Below, piece by piece: positions 17,101 through 25,227 of a stretch of 64,000 nt of DNA. Source of the stretch: Arthrobacter sp. zg-Y1110 (GTDB lineage Bacteria > Actinomycetota > Actinomycetes > Actinomycetales > Micrococcaceae); assembly GCF_025244865.1 (NCBI RefSeq), contig NZ_CP104272.1, forward strand, positions 1,860,001 to 1,924,000, read 5' to 3'. Positions within the stretch are counted from its first letter, which is position 1. Every line of letters starts with the position of its first letter. A program made the position numbers and the translations under genes. Under the pieces are notes generated by a model that was given only the letters and a program-made list of their open reading frames with translations, was not told the DNA's origin and did not search any database.

Positions 17101-18252
17101 TTGCCGGCCCCCGCCGATATCCTCACCCCGGAACTGCTGGAGCGCCTGCGCTCCCGTGCCGCAGGCTATGACGAAACCAACAGCTTCTTCACCCAGGACC
17201 TGGAAGACCTGCGCGCCGCGGGCTACCTCGCCCTGTTCACCTCCAAGGATGAGGGCGGGGCCGGATTGGGAATTCCCGACGTCGTCTCCTGCCAGCGGCT
17301 CCTGGCAGCCGCCGCCCCGGCGACGGCACTGGCAGTGAACATGCACCTGGTCTGGTGCGGCGTCGCGCATCTGCTCAAGCTGGCGGGAGACCACTCGCTG
17401 GACTTCGTCCTTCGAGAGGCGGCGGCGGGCGAGCTGTTTGCCTTCGGGGTGTCCGAGCCCGGGAACCCCGCCGTGCTCTTCGATTCGCACACCGCGGCCC
17501 GTCCGACGGGCGACGGCGGCTACGCCTTCACCGGCACCAAGATCTTCACCAGCCTGTCCCCGGCATGGACCCGGCTGGGAATCTTCGGGAAGGACTCGTC
17601 GGACCCGGAGGAGCCGCGGCTGGTCTTCGGATTTGCCGACCGCGGAACCGGGGGCATCACCATCGCGGATGACTGGGACACCATGGGCATGCGGGCCAGC
17701 CAATCCTGCACCACCCGCCTGGACAACGCAGTGGTGCCGGCGGCACGGATGGTCCGCTCGACGCCGGTGGGGCCGCACCGCGATGCCTTTGTCTTCGGAA
17801 TTTTCGCCTTGTTCGAGACCCTGCTGTCCGCCGTCTATACGGGCATCGGGGACCGCGCCGTGGAGTTGGCCGTCGAGGCCGCCTCCGGCCGTGTCTGGCG
17901 CGAGGGCGCTCCGGCGTCGTCGGACCCCGCTACCCGTTGGAAGATTGCCGACGCCGCGCTCCGGATGGACGGCGTCCATCTGCAGCTCGGGGCTGTGGCA
18001 CGGGATCTCGAGGACGGTACCGACCACGGCGACTACTGGTTCCCGCTGCTTTCCGGCTTGAAGTACCGGACCACCGAAACGGCGCGCGGCGTGGTGGAGA
18101 CCGCGGTCCGGGTTGCGGGCGGGCGCAGCTATTTCCGGGGCTCCGAGCTGGAACGGCTCTACAGGGACGTCCTCGCCGGGATGTTCCACCCCTCAAGCGA
18201 GGATTCGGTGCACGGCAGCGTGGCCAACGCGGTCCTGGGTCCGGTGGAGTAA
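17101..18252 (+). CDS. Acyl-CoA dehydrogenase family protein
   Basis: A 383-residue flavoprotein with the usual three parts: helical N-terminal domain, central beta-domain with GVSEPGNPAVLFD and FTGTKIFTSLSPA, and C-terminal four-helix domain. The central motif lacks the usual T-E-x-x-x-G-S-D pattern, having SEPGNPA instead, so it belongs to a divergent branch that includes oxygenase-like and tailoring members. The substrate is unknown. The start is a TTG with AAGGAG 8 nt upstream. It is probably cotranscribed with the peptidase gene. Confidence 0.8.
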   Translation: MPAPADILTPELLERLRSRAAGYDETNSFFTQDLEDLRAAGYLALFTSKDEGGAGLGIPDVVSCQRLLAAAAPATALAVNMHLVWCGVAHLLKLAGDHSLDFVLREAAAGELFAFGVSEPGNPAVLFDSHTAARPTGDGGYAFTGTKIFTSLSPAWTRLGIFGKDSSDPEEPRLVFGFADRGTGGITIADDWDTMGMRASQSCTTRLDNAVVPAARMVRSTPVGPHRDAFVFGIFALFETLLSAVYTGIGDRAVELAVEAASGRVWREGAPASSDPATRWKIADAALRMDGVHLQLGAVARDLEDGTDHGDYWFPLLSGLKYRTTETARGVVETAVRVAGGRSYFRGSELERLYRDVLAGMFHPSSEDSVHGSVANAVLGPVE

Positions 18253-18265
18253 GGAAGGCCGGAGG

Positions 18266-18499
18266 CTAGGCGGTCCGCTGGACGCGGAGGACTCTTCGGC
18301 GCAGCCAGAACCGCCGTCCGCCGCCGCTGTAAATGCGGCTGCGGTGCAGTTCCCACTTGCCGTATTCTGCGTGCTCGACGAGGCGGCGCCTGGCGTCGGG
18401 CAGCGATTCGTTCGGGTCCACCGACACCACTAGGTACTCGTAGTCCCGGGAATTTTCGCGCCGGCGGGAGACATCAGGTGCAAGAATTTGTTCGCGCAT
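18266..18499 (-). CDS. DUF5703 family protein
   Basis: A 77-residue basic protein with no membrane segment. The conserved core is YEYLVVSVDPNESLPDARRRL...EYGKWELHRSRIYSGGGRRFWLRRRVLR. The family is actinobacterial and of unknown function. GGAGGG upstream of the ATG at 18499 is a good ribosome-binding site. It converges on the acyl-CoA dehydrogenase gene and diverges from the small acidic-protein gene. Confidence 0.8.
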   Translation of the reverse strand: MREQILAPDVSRRRENSRDYEYLVVSVDPNESLPDARRRLVEHAEYGKWELHRSRIYSGGGRRFWLRRRVLRVQRTA

Positions 18500-18527
18500 T
18501 TCCCTCCAATTTTCCCTACTTTACCGA

Positions 18528-18533
18528 TAACGT
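18528..18533 (+). promoter_or_regulatory. Leaderless -10 box of the acidic-protein gene
   Basis: TAACGT ends 7 nt before the ATG at 18541, with no ribosome-binding site between them. Confidence 0.4.
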
Positions 18534-18540
18534 CTAGGTC

Positions 18541-18855
18541 ATGAGCATAGATCCGCGCGTCGCGCTCCAGTCCCTTGTCACTGCGTTCGAGGAACACCTC
18601 GCGGCTGCGGCCGCACGGCGCGGTGAAAAGGATCCGATGGTCGAAAGCGCGTACCTGGCCATTGCCGATGCCTTCGAAGTCTATGAGGAAGTGCTTTACG
18701 ACGCCTACGGCGAAGTGACACCGCTGGAGATCTACGAAGACGATGAGGACGAAGGCGACTACGACGAGGTGGACGAGGTGGACGAAGTCCTGGAGGATCC
18801 GGGCTCCGGAGACCAGGGCAACGGCAACCCGCTGGGACGCTCAGCCAACCGGTAG
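18541..18855 (+). CDS. Small acidic protein of unknown function
   Basis: A 104-residue protein. The N-terminal 60 residues look like a helical hairpin (LQSLVTAFEEHLAAAAARRGE, then a segment around AYLAIADAFEVYEEVLYDAYGE). The C-terminal 40 residues are highly acidic and repetitive, with a run of D/E and three copies of DEVDEV-like sequence. No catalytic motif was recognised. The position just before uppP is conserved in related actinobacteria to my recollection, but the role is unknown. A nucleic-acid-mimic or partner-binding acidic tail is one possibility. Confidence 0.7.
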   Translation: MSIDPRVALQSLVTAFEEHLAAAAARRGEKDPMVESAYLAIADAFEVYEEVLYDAYGEVTPLEIYEDDEDEGDYDEVDEVDEVLEDPGSGDQGNGNPLGRSANR

Positions 18856-18894
18856 CGGTCACCCAGGGTGAACGGCTGCGTCGCAGGAGTCAAT

Positions 18895-18900
18895 TAGAGT
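18895..18900 (+). promoter_or_regulatory. Leaderless -10 box of uppP
   Basis: TAGAGT ends 7 nt before the GTG at 18908, with no ribosome-binding site. The same hexamer is used before mshC. Confidence 0.5.
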
Positions 18901-18907
18901 CTTAGGT

Positions 18908-19732
18908 GTGAATTGGTTTGAAGCGATCTTCCTTGGCCTGATCCAGGGCCTGACAGAGTTCCTCCCCATCTCCTCCAGCGCACACCTGCGCATCGTGGGG
19001 GAGTTGCTGCCCGGAGCCCAGGACCCGGGAGCGGCCTTTACCGCCATTACCCAGCTCGGCACGGAAACCGCCGTCGCGGTGTATTTCTGGAAGGACATTG
19101 TCCGGATCATCAAGTCCTGGTTCGGCTCCCTGTTCGGCCGGGTACCGCGCAATGATCCGGATGCCCGCATGGGCTGGCTGATCATCATCGGCACCATCCC
19201 CATCGTGGTCCTGGGCCTGCTCTTCCAGGACCAGATCGAAAGCACCTTCCGCAGTCTCTGGATTGTCGCCACCATGCTGATTGTCTTCGGCATCATCCTG
19301 GCGGTGGCTGACACGGTCGGCCGCCAGCAGCGCAAACTGGACCAGCTCACCTATCGGCACGGCATCCTGTACGGCTTTGCCCAGGCCCTGGCACTGATTC
19401 CCGGCGTTTCCCGGTCAGGCGGCACCATTACCGCGGGCCTGCTCATGGGCTACACCCGAGAGGCGGCCGCCCGGTATGCCTTCCTGCTGGCCATTCCCGC
19501 GGTGTTCGGCAGCGGGCTGTTCCAGCTGGTCAAGTCGCTGGACGAGCCCATGCCCTACACCGCCCTGCAGACCGGCGCCGCTACGGTGGTCGCCTTCGTT
19601 GTGGGCTTCATCATCATCGGCTGGTTCCTGCGTTACGTCTCCACCCGCAGCTACCGCCTCTTCGTCTGGTACCGCATCCTCCTCGGCATCTGCATCTACC
19701 TCCTGCTGGGCTTCGGCGTCCTTACCGCCTAG
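18908..19732 (+). CDS. uppP: Undecaprenyl-diphosphatase
   Basis: A 274-residue polytopic membrane enzyme that recycles undecaprenyl pyrophosphate to the monophosphate carrier for peptidoglycan and other envelope polymers; it also confers bacitracin tolerance. [18 protein letters not shown] near residue 20 and [17 protein letters not shown] near residue 170 are the two active-site motifs of the BacA/UppP family. About eight helices are visible. The GTG start is supported by the first motif position and by the TAGAGT box. The mshC gene follows 22 bp later with its own promoter-like box. Confidence 0.95.
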   Translation: MNWFEAIFLGLIQGLTEFLPISSSAHLRIVGELLPGAQDPGAAFTAITQLGTETAVAVYFWKDIVRIIKSWFGSLFGRVPRNDPDARMGWLIIIGTIPIVVLGLLFQDQIESTFRSLWIVATMLIVFGIILAVADTVGRQQRKLDQLTYRHGILYGFAQALALIPGVSRSGGTITAGLLMGYTREAAARYAFLLAIPAVFGSGLFQLVKSLDEPMPYTALQTGAATVVAFVVGFIIIGWFLRYVSTRSYRLFVWYRILLGICIYLLLGFGVLTA

Positions 19733-19742
19733 CCGTGCCCGT

Positions 19743-19748
19743 TAGAGT
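19743..19748 (+). promoter_or_regulatory. Leaderless -10 box of mshC
   Basis: TAGAGT ends 6 nt before the GTG at 19755. The intervening GGAGGG is too close to the start to work as a normal ribosome-binding site. Confidence 0.5.
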
Positions 19749-19754
19749 GGAGGG

Positions 19755-21035
19755 GTGATTGCCTGGAAATCTTCCTCCCTGCCCTCCCTGCCCGGAAAGT
19801 CGGACGACGTCCGGCTCTATGACACGGCCGCACAGGCCCGGGTGACCGTGCGTCCCGGCGGCGAAGCGAGCATGTACGTCTGCGGAATCACTCCGTACGA
19901 CGCCACGCACATGGGCCACGCCTCCACCTACGTGGCGTTCGACCTGCTCAACCGCCAGTGGCGCGACGCCGGGCACACCGTCCGGTACGTCCAGAACGTC
20001 ACCGACGTCGATGATCCGCTGCTCGAGCGCGCCAACGCCACCGGTGCGGACTGGCGGGAACTCGCACAGGAACAGACCCAGCTTTTCCGTGACGACATGG
20101 AGGCCTTGAACGTCCTGGCCCCGGACCACTACATCGGTGCCGTAGAGGCAGTGGAGTGGATCGTGCCGGTGGTGGAGGACCTGATGGACCGCGGCCTGGC
20201 CTACCGGGTTGCTGGCACCGGCGCAGAGCCCGACGGCGACCTCTATTTCGACGTCGAGGCCGCTTCCCGCCTGGCCGAAGATGATCCGGATGCCTGGTGG
20301 CTGGGACAGGTTTCGCACCTGACCCGGGAACAGATGCTCCCGGTCTTCGCAGAGCGCGGGGGAGACCCGGAGCGTCCCGGCAAGCGGAACGCCCTGGACC
20401 CGCTGCTGTGGCGCATGGCCCGTACCGGCGAACCGTCCTGGGACGGCGGCCGGCTCGGCACCGGACGTCCGGGCTGGCACATTGAGTGCTCCGTCATCGC
20501 CCAGCGCTTCCTGCCCCGCCCTTTCACGGTGCAGGCCGGCGGTTCGGACCTGGTCTTCCCGCACCACGAAATGAGTGCCGGACACGCCTTTGCCTGCGAG
20601 GGCACACCTCTGGCCTCGCACTACGCCCATGCCGGCATGGTGGGACTGGACGGCGAGAAAATGAGCAAGTCCCTGGGCAACCTGGTCCTGGTTTCCCGGC
20701 TGCGCGCCGAGGGAGTGGAGCCGTCGGCCATCCGCCTGGTGCTGCTGTCCCACCACTACCGCACGGATTGGTTCTGGACCTCCGACCAGCTGCGCGGGGC
20801 CGAGGAACGCCTGGTGGCGTGGCGGAAGGCCCTCCAGTTCACCAATGACGACGACGCCGCCGCACTCCTGGCCCAGATCCGCGGCGCGCTGGCTGATGAC
20901 CTGGATGCTCCGGCCGCATTGCAGGCCGTCGATGCCTGGGCCGGTGCAGCAGTCCGCAGCGAATCGGCGGGAAGCCAGGCCGGCGCCGAACTCGTCTGCG
21001 CCTCACTGAATGCCCTGCTCGGACTCCAGCTCTAG
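19755..21035 (+). CDS. mshC: Mycothiol ligase MshC (Cys:GlcN-Ins ligase)
   Basis: A 426-residue ATP-dependent ligase that joins cysteine to glucosaminyl-inositol, the third stage of mycothiol synthesis. It is a class I cysteinyl-tRNA synthetase homologue. The zinc-site cysteine C43 is in YVCGITPYD, the HIGH-like motif is H52-M-G-H55, WHIECSVIA carries a further zinc cysteine, and K302 begins KMSKS. MshC is distinguished from CysS by its shorter length, lack of an anticodon-binding domain and the [12 protein letters not shown] signature. A strong terminator follows. The reducing thiol pathway supports the actinobacterial assignment. Confidence 0.95.
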   Translation: MIAWKSSSLPSLPGKSDDVRLYDTAAQARVTVRPGGEASMYVCGITPYDATHMGHASTYVAFDLLNRQWRDAGHTVRYVQNVTDVDDPLLERANATGADWRELAQEQTQLFRDDMEALNVLAPDHYIGAVEAVEWIVPVVEDLMDRGLAYRVAGTGAEPDGDLYFDVEAASRLAEDDPDAWWLGQVSHLTREQMLPVFAERGGDPERPGKRNALDPLLWRMARTGEPSWDGGRLGTGRPGWHIECSVIAQRFLPRPFTVQAGGSDLVFPHHEMSAGHAFACEGTPLASHYAHAGMVGLDGEKMSKSLGNLVLVSRLRAEGVEPSAIRLVLLSHHYRTDWFWTSDQLRGAEERLVAWRKALQFTNDDDAAALLAQIRGALADDLDAPAALQAVDAWAGAAVRSESAGSQAGAELVCASLNALLGLQL

Positions 21036-21064
21036 GCGGAACGCCGAACCGCATCCGGCACGGG

Positions 21065-21101
21065 AACGCCGGCCGCACCCATCGGGTACGGCCGGCGTTT
21101 T
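21065..21101 (+). terminator. Terminator after mshC
   Basis: AACGCCGGCCG (21065-21075) pairs with CGGCCGGCGTT (21089-21099) and is followed by TTTT. It lies between mshC and the convergent PAC2 gene. Confidence 0.85.
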
Positions 21102-21128
21102 CGTGTCCGGTTCCGAAGCTTCCCCTGC

Positions 21129-22013
21129 TCAGTCCCGACGTCGGCGCTTCAGGTACCGCTCGAATTCACGGGCAATGGATTCGCCGCTGGCTTCGGGGAG
21201 ATCGGCCGTGTCCTTGGCCTCTTCCAGCTGGCGGACGTACGCCGCCACCTCCGGGTCCTCGGTTGCGAGCTCGTCCACGCCGCGTTCCCAGGCTTCGGCC
21301 TCTTCGGTCAACAGATGCGTGTCCAGGGGCGCCTGCAGCAGCTCCTCGATCCGGTTGAGCAACGCCAGCTGCGCCTTGGGTGACGGTGCCTGCCCCACAT
21401 AGTGCGGTACGGCCGCCCAGAGCGAGATGGAGGGAATGTCCGCCAGGCCGGCCATTTCGGACACCACGCCCACAATGCCGATGGGCCCCTCGTAGGAGGA
21501 AGGCTCCAGGCTCAGGCTTTCCTGCAGGTCCGGTTCCTCGCAGGACGCGCTCACCGGGATGGGACGGGAATGCGGAACGTCGGCAAGCAGGGCACCGGCC
21601 AGGACAATGCAGTCCACGTCCAGTTCCTTGGCCAGGGCGATGAGCTCGGCGGTGTAGGCCCGCCACTTGTAGGAGGGTTCGACGCCGGTGACGAAGATGA
21701 TGTCCAGGTTGCTGTCCGGCACTTCGGCACGGGAGATTCTCGTGGTCGGCCACTTGATCCGGTGCCCGCCGGACGCCGTCCGTTTCAGCGACGGTCTGGT
21801 GAACTGGAAGTCGTAGTATTCGTCCGCGTCGATACTCGCTATTTTTTCGCTGTCCCAGTGCCGGCTCAGGAATTTCAGGGCATCGGAGGCCGCTTCACCT
21901 GCATCATTCCAACCTTCGAACGCGGCCAGCATCACCGTGACGCGTTCTGAGGACGTCCCGTCGCCAAAAAAGTCCTGGAGGCCTGTGGCTTCAAAGCCTT
22001 CGGTATTGCTCAC
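21129..22013 (-). CDS. PAC2-family protein
   Basis: A 294-residue protein of the PAC2 (proteasome assembly chaperone 2) fold family, starting MSNTEGFEATGLQDFFGDG. Conserved stretches include MLAAFEGWNDAGEAAS near residue 30 and VTGVEPSYKWRAYTAEL near residue 110. The bacterial function is not established; the resemblance to eukaryotic proteasome-assembly chaperones is notable because the proteasome locus begins 2 kb away. Two GTG codons are in tandem. I chose 22013 because it lies 6 nt after TAGTGT, while 22016 would be only 3 nt away. Confidence 0.85.
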   Translation of the reverse strand: MSNTEGFEATGLQDFFGDGTSSERVTVMLAAFEGWNDAGEAASDALKFLSRHWDSEKIASIDADEYYDFQFTRPSLKRTASGGHRIKWPTTRISRAEVPDSNLDIIFVTGVEPSYKWRAYTAELIALAKELDVDCIVLAGALLADVPHSRPIPVSASCEEPDLQESLSLEPSSYEGPIGIVGVVSEMAGLADIPSISLWAAVPHYVGQAPSPKAQLALLNRIEELLQAPLDTHLLTEEAEAWERGVDELATEDPEVAAYVRQLEEAKDTADLPEASGESIAREFERYLKRRRRD

Positions 22014-22019
22014 CACTTC

Positions 22020-22049
22020 ACACTATGCCCCGTCCGCCCCGCATGTCAG
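22020..22049 (-). promoter_or_regulatory. Promoter of the PAC2 gene (leaderless)
   Basis: On the minus strand, CTGACA (22044-22049) and TAGTGT (22020-22025) are spaced by 18 bp, and the GTG at 22013 follows 6 nt later. Confidence 0.6.
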
Positions 22050-22105
22050 GACCGGGCAACGGCGCTTCGCGGAGAGCAAAAGAAACACCGGCTTCCGCCG
22101 CCCCG

Positions 22106-22111
22106 TAGACT
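22106..22111 (+). promoter_or_regulatory. Leaderless -10 box of the HAD gene
   Basis: TAGACT ends 6 nt before the ATG at 22118, and no ribosome-binding site is present. Confidence 0.5.
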
Positions 22112-22117
22112 TAGGGC

Positions 22118-22846
22118 ATGCCCCTCCTTCCCGCAGAAGATTCCCCCCACAGCCACGCCGACGCAGCACTGCAGGCAGTTTTCTGGGATATGGACGGCAC
22201 CCTCGTGGATACCGAGCCGTATTGGATCGCCGCCGAAAAGGAACTGACCTCGGATTTCAACGTCGACTGGACGGACGCCCAGGCCGAGGCAATGGTCGGC
22301 CAGGCCCTGGAGGTGAGCGCCGGCATGCTGCAACGAGCCGGTGTCCCCTTGGAAAACCGTGAAATCATCGACCGGCTGATCGGACAGGTTGCGGCACAGG
22401 TCCGCCGCGAGGTGCCCTGGCGCCCGGGCGCCCGAGAACTGCTGGCCGAGCTGCGGGCAGCGGGTGTTCCCTGCGCCCTGGTCACCATGTCAGAGCCGGT
22501 GCTCGCCCGGGAAATCATCCGCGCGCTTCCCGCCGGGACGTTCGACGTCGTGGTGACCGGTGACATGGTCAGCCGCGGCAAACCGGATCCCGAGCCGTAT
22601 CAGCTGGCCTTCGACACGCTCGCCGGCTCCGTTCCGGGCCTGGCCAAGGCCGGCGTGGTCGCCGTCGAGGACTCCCTGCCCGGGGCAACTTCGGCGCAGG
22701 CGGCCGGCCTGGTGACCCTGACGGTCCCGAACTTCGTTCCGTTGCCGCCGGGTGCCTTTGAGCACGAATGGCAGTCCCTGGCCGGCCGCGGAATAGACCA
22801 GCTGCGCGAGCTGCTTCCCGGTTTCGTCCTGGAGACCGCTAGGTGA
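22118..22846 (+). CDS. HAD-superfamily hydrolase (beta-phosphoglucomutase-like)
   Basis: A 242-residue phosphatase or phosphomutase. Motif I is FWDMDGTLVDTEP with nucleophile D24 and acid/base D26. An alpha-helical cap follows at about residues 38-105. Motif II is VTMSEP, motif III is the lysine in SRGKPDPEPY, and motif IV is VVAVEDSLPGATSA. The cap type places it with beta-PGM/GPH-like phosphatases; the substrate is unknown. The stop overlaps the GTG start of the site-2 protease gene by 4 bp, so the two form an operon. Confidence 0.9.
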   Translation: MPLLPAEDSPHSHADAALQAVFWDMDGTLVDTEPYWIAAEKELTSDFNVDWTDAQAEAMVGQALEVSAGMLQRAGVPLENREIIDRLIGQVAAQVRREVPWRPGARELLAELRAAGVPCALVTMSEPVLAREIIRALPAGTFDVVVTGDMVSRGKPDPEPYQLAFDTLAGSVPGLAKAGVVAVEDSLPGATSAQAAGLVTLTVPNFVPLPPGAFEHEWQSLAGRGIDQLRELLPGFVLETAR

Positions 22847-23997
22847 GCAGCAACGGGCCCGCCGGAACGGAACGCCGGGAAGGTATCCCGCTGGGCAGCA
22901 TTGCCGGAGTACCGGTGACCCTGGCGTATTCGTGGTTCCTCATCGCCGCGTTCATCGTGGCGGTGTTCGGGCCGCAGGTGCGGGACGCCTTCCCGGGCCT
23001 TGGCGCCGGTGCCTTTGCCGTGGCCCTGGGGTACGCGGTCCTGCTGCTGCTCTCGATCCTGGCGCACGAGGCAGCGCACGCCTTGACCGCCCGCGCCTAC
23101 CACTGGCCTACCTCCAAGATCGTCCTCACACTGTGGGGCGGGCACACCCAGTTCGGGGACCTGCGCTCCACCCCGGGACGCTCCCTGCTCGTTGCCCTGG
23201 CCGGCCCGGCAGCCAATTTCCTGCTGGCGGCAGCCGGATTCGGGATCCTGCAGCTCCTTTCCGAAGGAAGCGTGGCTGAGCTGGTCACCTTCATCTTTGT
23301 CTCCGCCAATGTGCTGATAGGCGTTTTCAACGTCCTGCCCGGGCTGCCCCTGGACGGCGGACGCATTGTGGAAAGCGCGGTCTGGAAGATCACCGGGTCG
23401 CAGGAACGCGGCACCATCGCGGCCGGCTGGGCCGGACGCATCATCTCCGTCCTGCTCCTGGCTGCCGTTTTCGTTCCGCCCTACCTCCGGGGAGAGACGC
23501 CCTCCCTGAGCCTTGTCCTGCTGGCCGCCCTGCTGTGCGGCTTCCTCTGGATGGGCGCAGGCTCCGCCATCTCCAACGCCCGGGTGCGCCTGCGGCTGCC
23601 GCAGGTCAGTGCCGGTGCCCTGATGGAACCGGCGGTGTCCCTGCCCGGCCGGGCAACCGTCGGCGAGGCGCTCCGGCTGGCACGCGAGTATCCGGACGCC
23701 GCCGTGGTGGTCACTGCCGCAACCGGCCAGCCGGAAGCCGTCGTGGACCGCGGCGCCCTCGCATCGGTTCCCCACGAGCAGGCCGCCCAGGTGCCGGTGA
23801 GCGCCGTCGCCCGCCCGCTGGCTGCCGGCGCCTATGTCCCCGAAGCCGCGGCCGGACAGGAACTCGTCCAGTACCTGGCCAAACTGCAGGGCAGCGAATA
23901 CGCGGTCATTGACCGGGACGGAACGGTTACCGGCCTGCTGCGCCAATCCGCCGTCGTCGCCGCCGTCACCGGGAAAGCCGCCCGCCCGCAGCGCTGA
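22843..23997 (+). CDS. Site-2 protease family zinc metalloprotease (M50) with CBS region
   Basis: A 384-residue intramembrane protease. HEAAHAL supplies zinc ligands H75 and H79 and catalytic E76, and NVLPGLPLDGGRI near residue 165 holds the third ligand. Six helices fill the first 240 residues. The C-terminal 140 residues resemble a CBS pair (ALMEPAVSLPGRATVGEAL, then SEYAVIDRDGTVTGLLRQS), as in the Rip3/SpoIVFB-like group. Such enzymes cleave membrane-bound regulators; the target is unknown. It is translationally coupled to the HAD gene through a GTGA overlap and lies just upstream of trmI. Confidence 0.9.
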   Translation: MSSNGPAGTERREGIPLGSIAGVPVTLAYSWFLIAAFIVAVFGPQVRDAFPGLGAGAFAVALGYAVLLLLSILAHEAAHALTARAYHWPTSKIVLTLWGGHTQFGDLRSTPGRSLLVALAGPAANFLLAAAGFGILQLLSEGSVAELVTFIFVSANVLIGVFNVLPGLPLDGGRIVESAVWKITGSQERGTIAAGWAGRIISVLLLAAVFVPPYLRGETPSLSLVLLAALLCGFLWMGAGSAISNARVRLRLPQVSAGALMEPAVSLPGRATVGEALRLAREYPDAAVVVTAATGQPEAVVDRGALASVPHEQAAQVPVSAVARPLAAGAYVPEAAAGQELVQYLAKLQGSEYAVIDRDGTVTGLLRQSAVVAAVTGKAARPQR

Positions 23998-24069
23998 CAC
24001 CTCCAGCTTTTACCTGCCGGCACACGCGCGCCGGCACCCATAATCCAGCAAGAGAACCAAAGGAATACC

Positions 24070-25125
24070 ATGAACTCCGATAACCAGGCGCAGGCCGCCA
24101 CTGCTGCACCCCACGGGGCCGAGATCCGCAGGGGACCGCTCCGCCCCGGGGAACGGGTCCAGCTCACCGATGAGAAGGGCCGCCGCAACACCATCACCCT
24201 CACCGAGGGCGGCGCCTTCCACACGCACCGCGGCTACCTGCAGCACGACTCCGTCATCGGACTGCCCGAAGGGTCCGTGGTGTCCAACACCGCCGGACAC
24301 CAGTACCAGATCCTGCGTCCGCTGCTCTCGGACTTCGTCCTGTCCATGCCGCGCGGTGCCGCCGTCGTCTATCCCAAGGACGCGGCCCAGATTGTCACCA
24401 TGGCGGACATCTACCCCGGCGCCCGCGTCGTGGAAGCCGGCGTCGGCTCCGGCGCCCTGAGCATCTCGCTGCTGCGTGCAGTCGGTGACCACGGCACCCT
24501 GCACTCCTTTGAACGGCGCGAGGAATTCGCGCAGATCGCCCGCGGCAACGTGGAGACCTTCTTCGGCGGACCGCATCCGGCCTGGGACATCACCCTCGGG
24601 GATTTCCAGGACGAAGTCGTGAAAACCGAAGAGCCCGGCAGCGTGGACCGCGTGGTCCTGGACATGCTCGCCCCCTGGGAATGCACTGACGCCGTAGCCA
24701 CCGTGCTCGCTCCGGGCGGCGTGTGGATCTCCTACGTGGCCACCGTCACCCAGCTCTCCCGCACCGCGGAAGCCATCCGGGCCGACGGCCGCTTCACCGA
24801 GCCGGATGGCTGGGAATCCATGGTCCGCGGCTGGCATCTCGAGGGCCTGGCCGTACGCCCGGACCACCGAATGGTGGCCCACACCGGCTTCCTGCTCACC
24901 GCGCGCCGGCTCGCCGAGGGTGCCACCGGACTCGTGGCCAAGCGCCGCGCTTCGAAAACAAACTTCAGCGAAGAGGACCTCAACGCCTGGACGCCCGCGG
25001 CCGTGGGGGAACGGGAAGTCTCCGCACACAAGCTGCGCCGTGCGGCCAAGGATGCCAGTTCCACCGTGCAGCGCGGAGCCCTCGAAAACGCCGAAAAATT
25101 CCAGCAGGAGACCGACACTCCATAG
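24070..25125 (+). CDS. trmI: tRNA (adenine-58-N1) methyltransferase
   Basis: A 351-residue SAM-dependent enzyme that makes m1A58 in the T-loop of tRNAs. An N-terminal beta-rich domain (GPLRPGERVQLTDEKGRRN) is followed by the Rossmann domain with SAM loop VVEAGVGSGALSISLLRA near residues 120-135 and DMLAPWECTDAV. The C-terminal tail of about 70 residues beyond the Rossmann fold is polar and specific to actinobacterial members. AAAGGA precedes the ATG. It lies at the head of the proteasome locus, as in mycobacteria. Confidence 0.93.
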   Translation: MNSDNQAQAATAAPHGAEIRRGPLRPGERVQLTDEKGRRNTITLTEGGAFHTHRGYLQHDSVIGLPEGSVVSNTAGHQYQILRPLLSDFVLSMPRGAAVVYPKDAAQIVTMADIYPGARVVEAGVGSGALSISLLRAVGDHGTLHSFERREEFAQIARGNVETFFGGPHPAWDITLGDFQDEVVKTEEPGSVDRVVLDMLAPWECTDAVATVLAPGGVWISYVATVTQLSRTAEAIRADGRFTEPDGWESMVRGWHLEGLAVRPDHRMVAHTGFLLTARRLAEGATGLVAKRRASKTNFSEEDLNAWTPAAVGEREVSAHKLRRAAKDASSTVQRGALENAEKFQQETDTP

Positions 25126-25227
25126 CGGGGGTAACCGGCTAAACACAAGACGCCGGACCCCGTGTATCTTCCGCAGCGCTGGGTTACTGTCATTGGACAG
25201 ACCCAGAGCTACGTGAAGGCGGTCGGT

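Noticed and set aside
15511..18189. 892-codon minus-strand open frame over the tRNA, peptidase and acyl-CoA dehydrogenase genes
   Set aside because: It overlaps a tRNA and two recognisable genes and has no recognisable domain.
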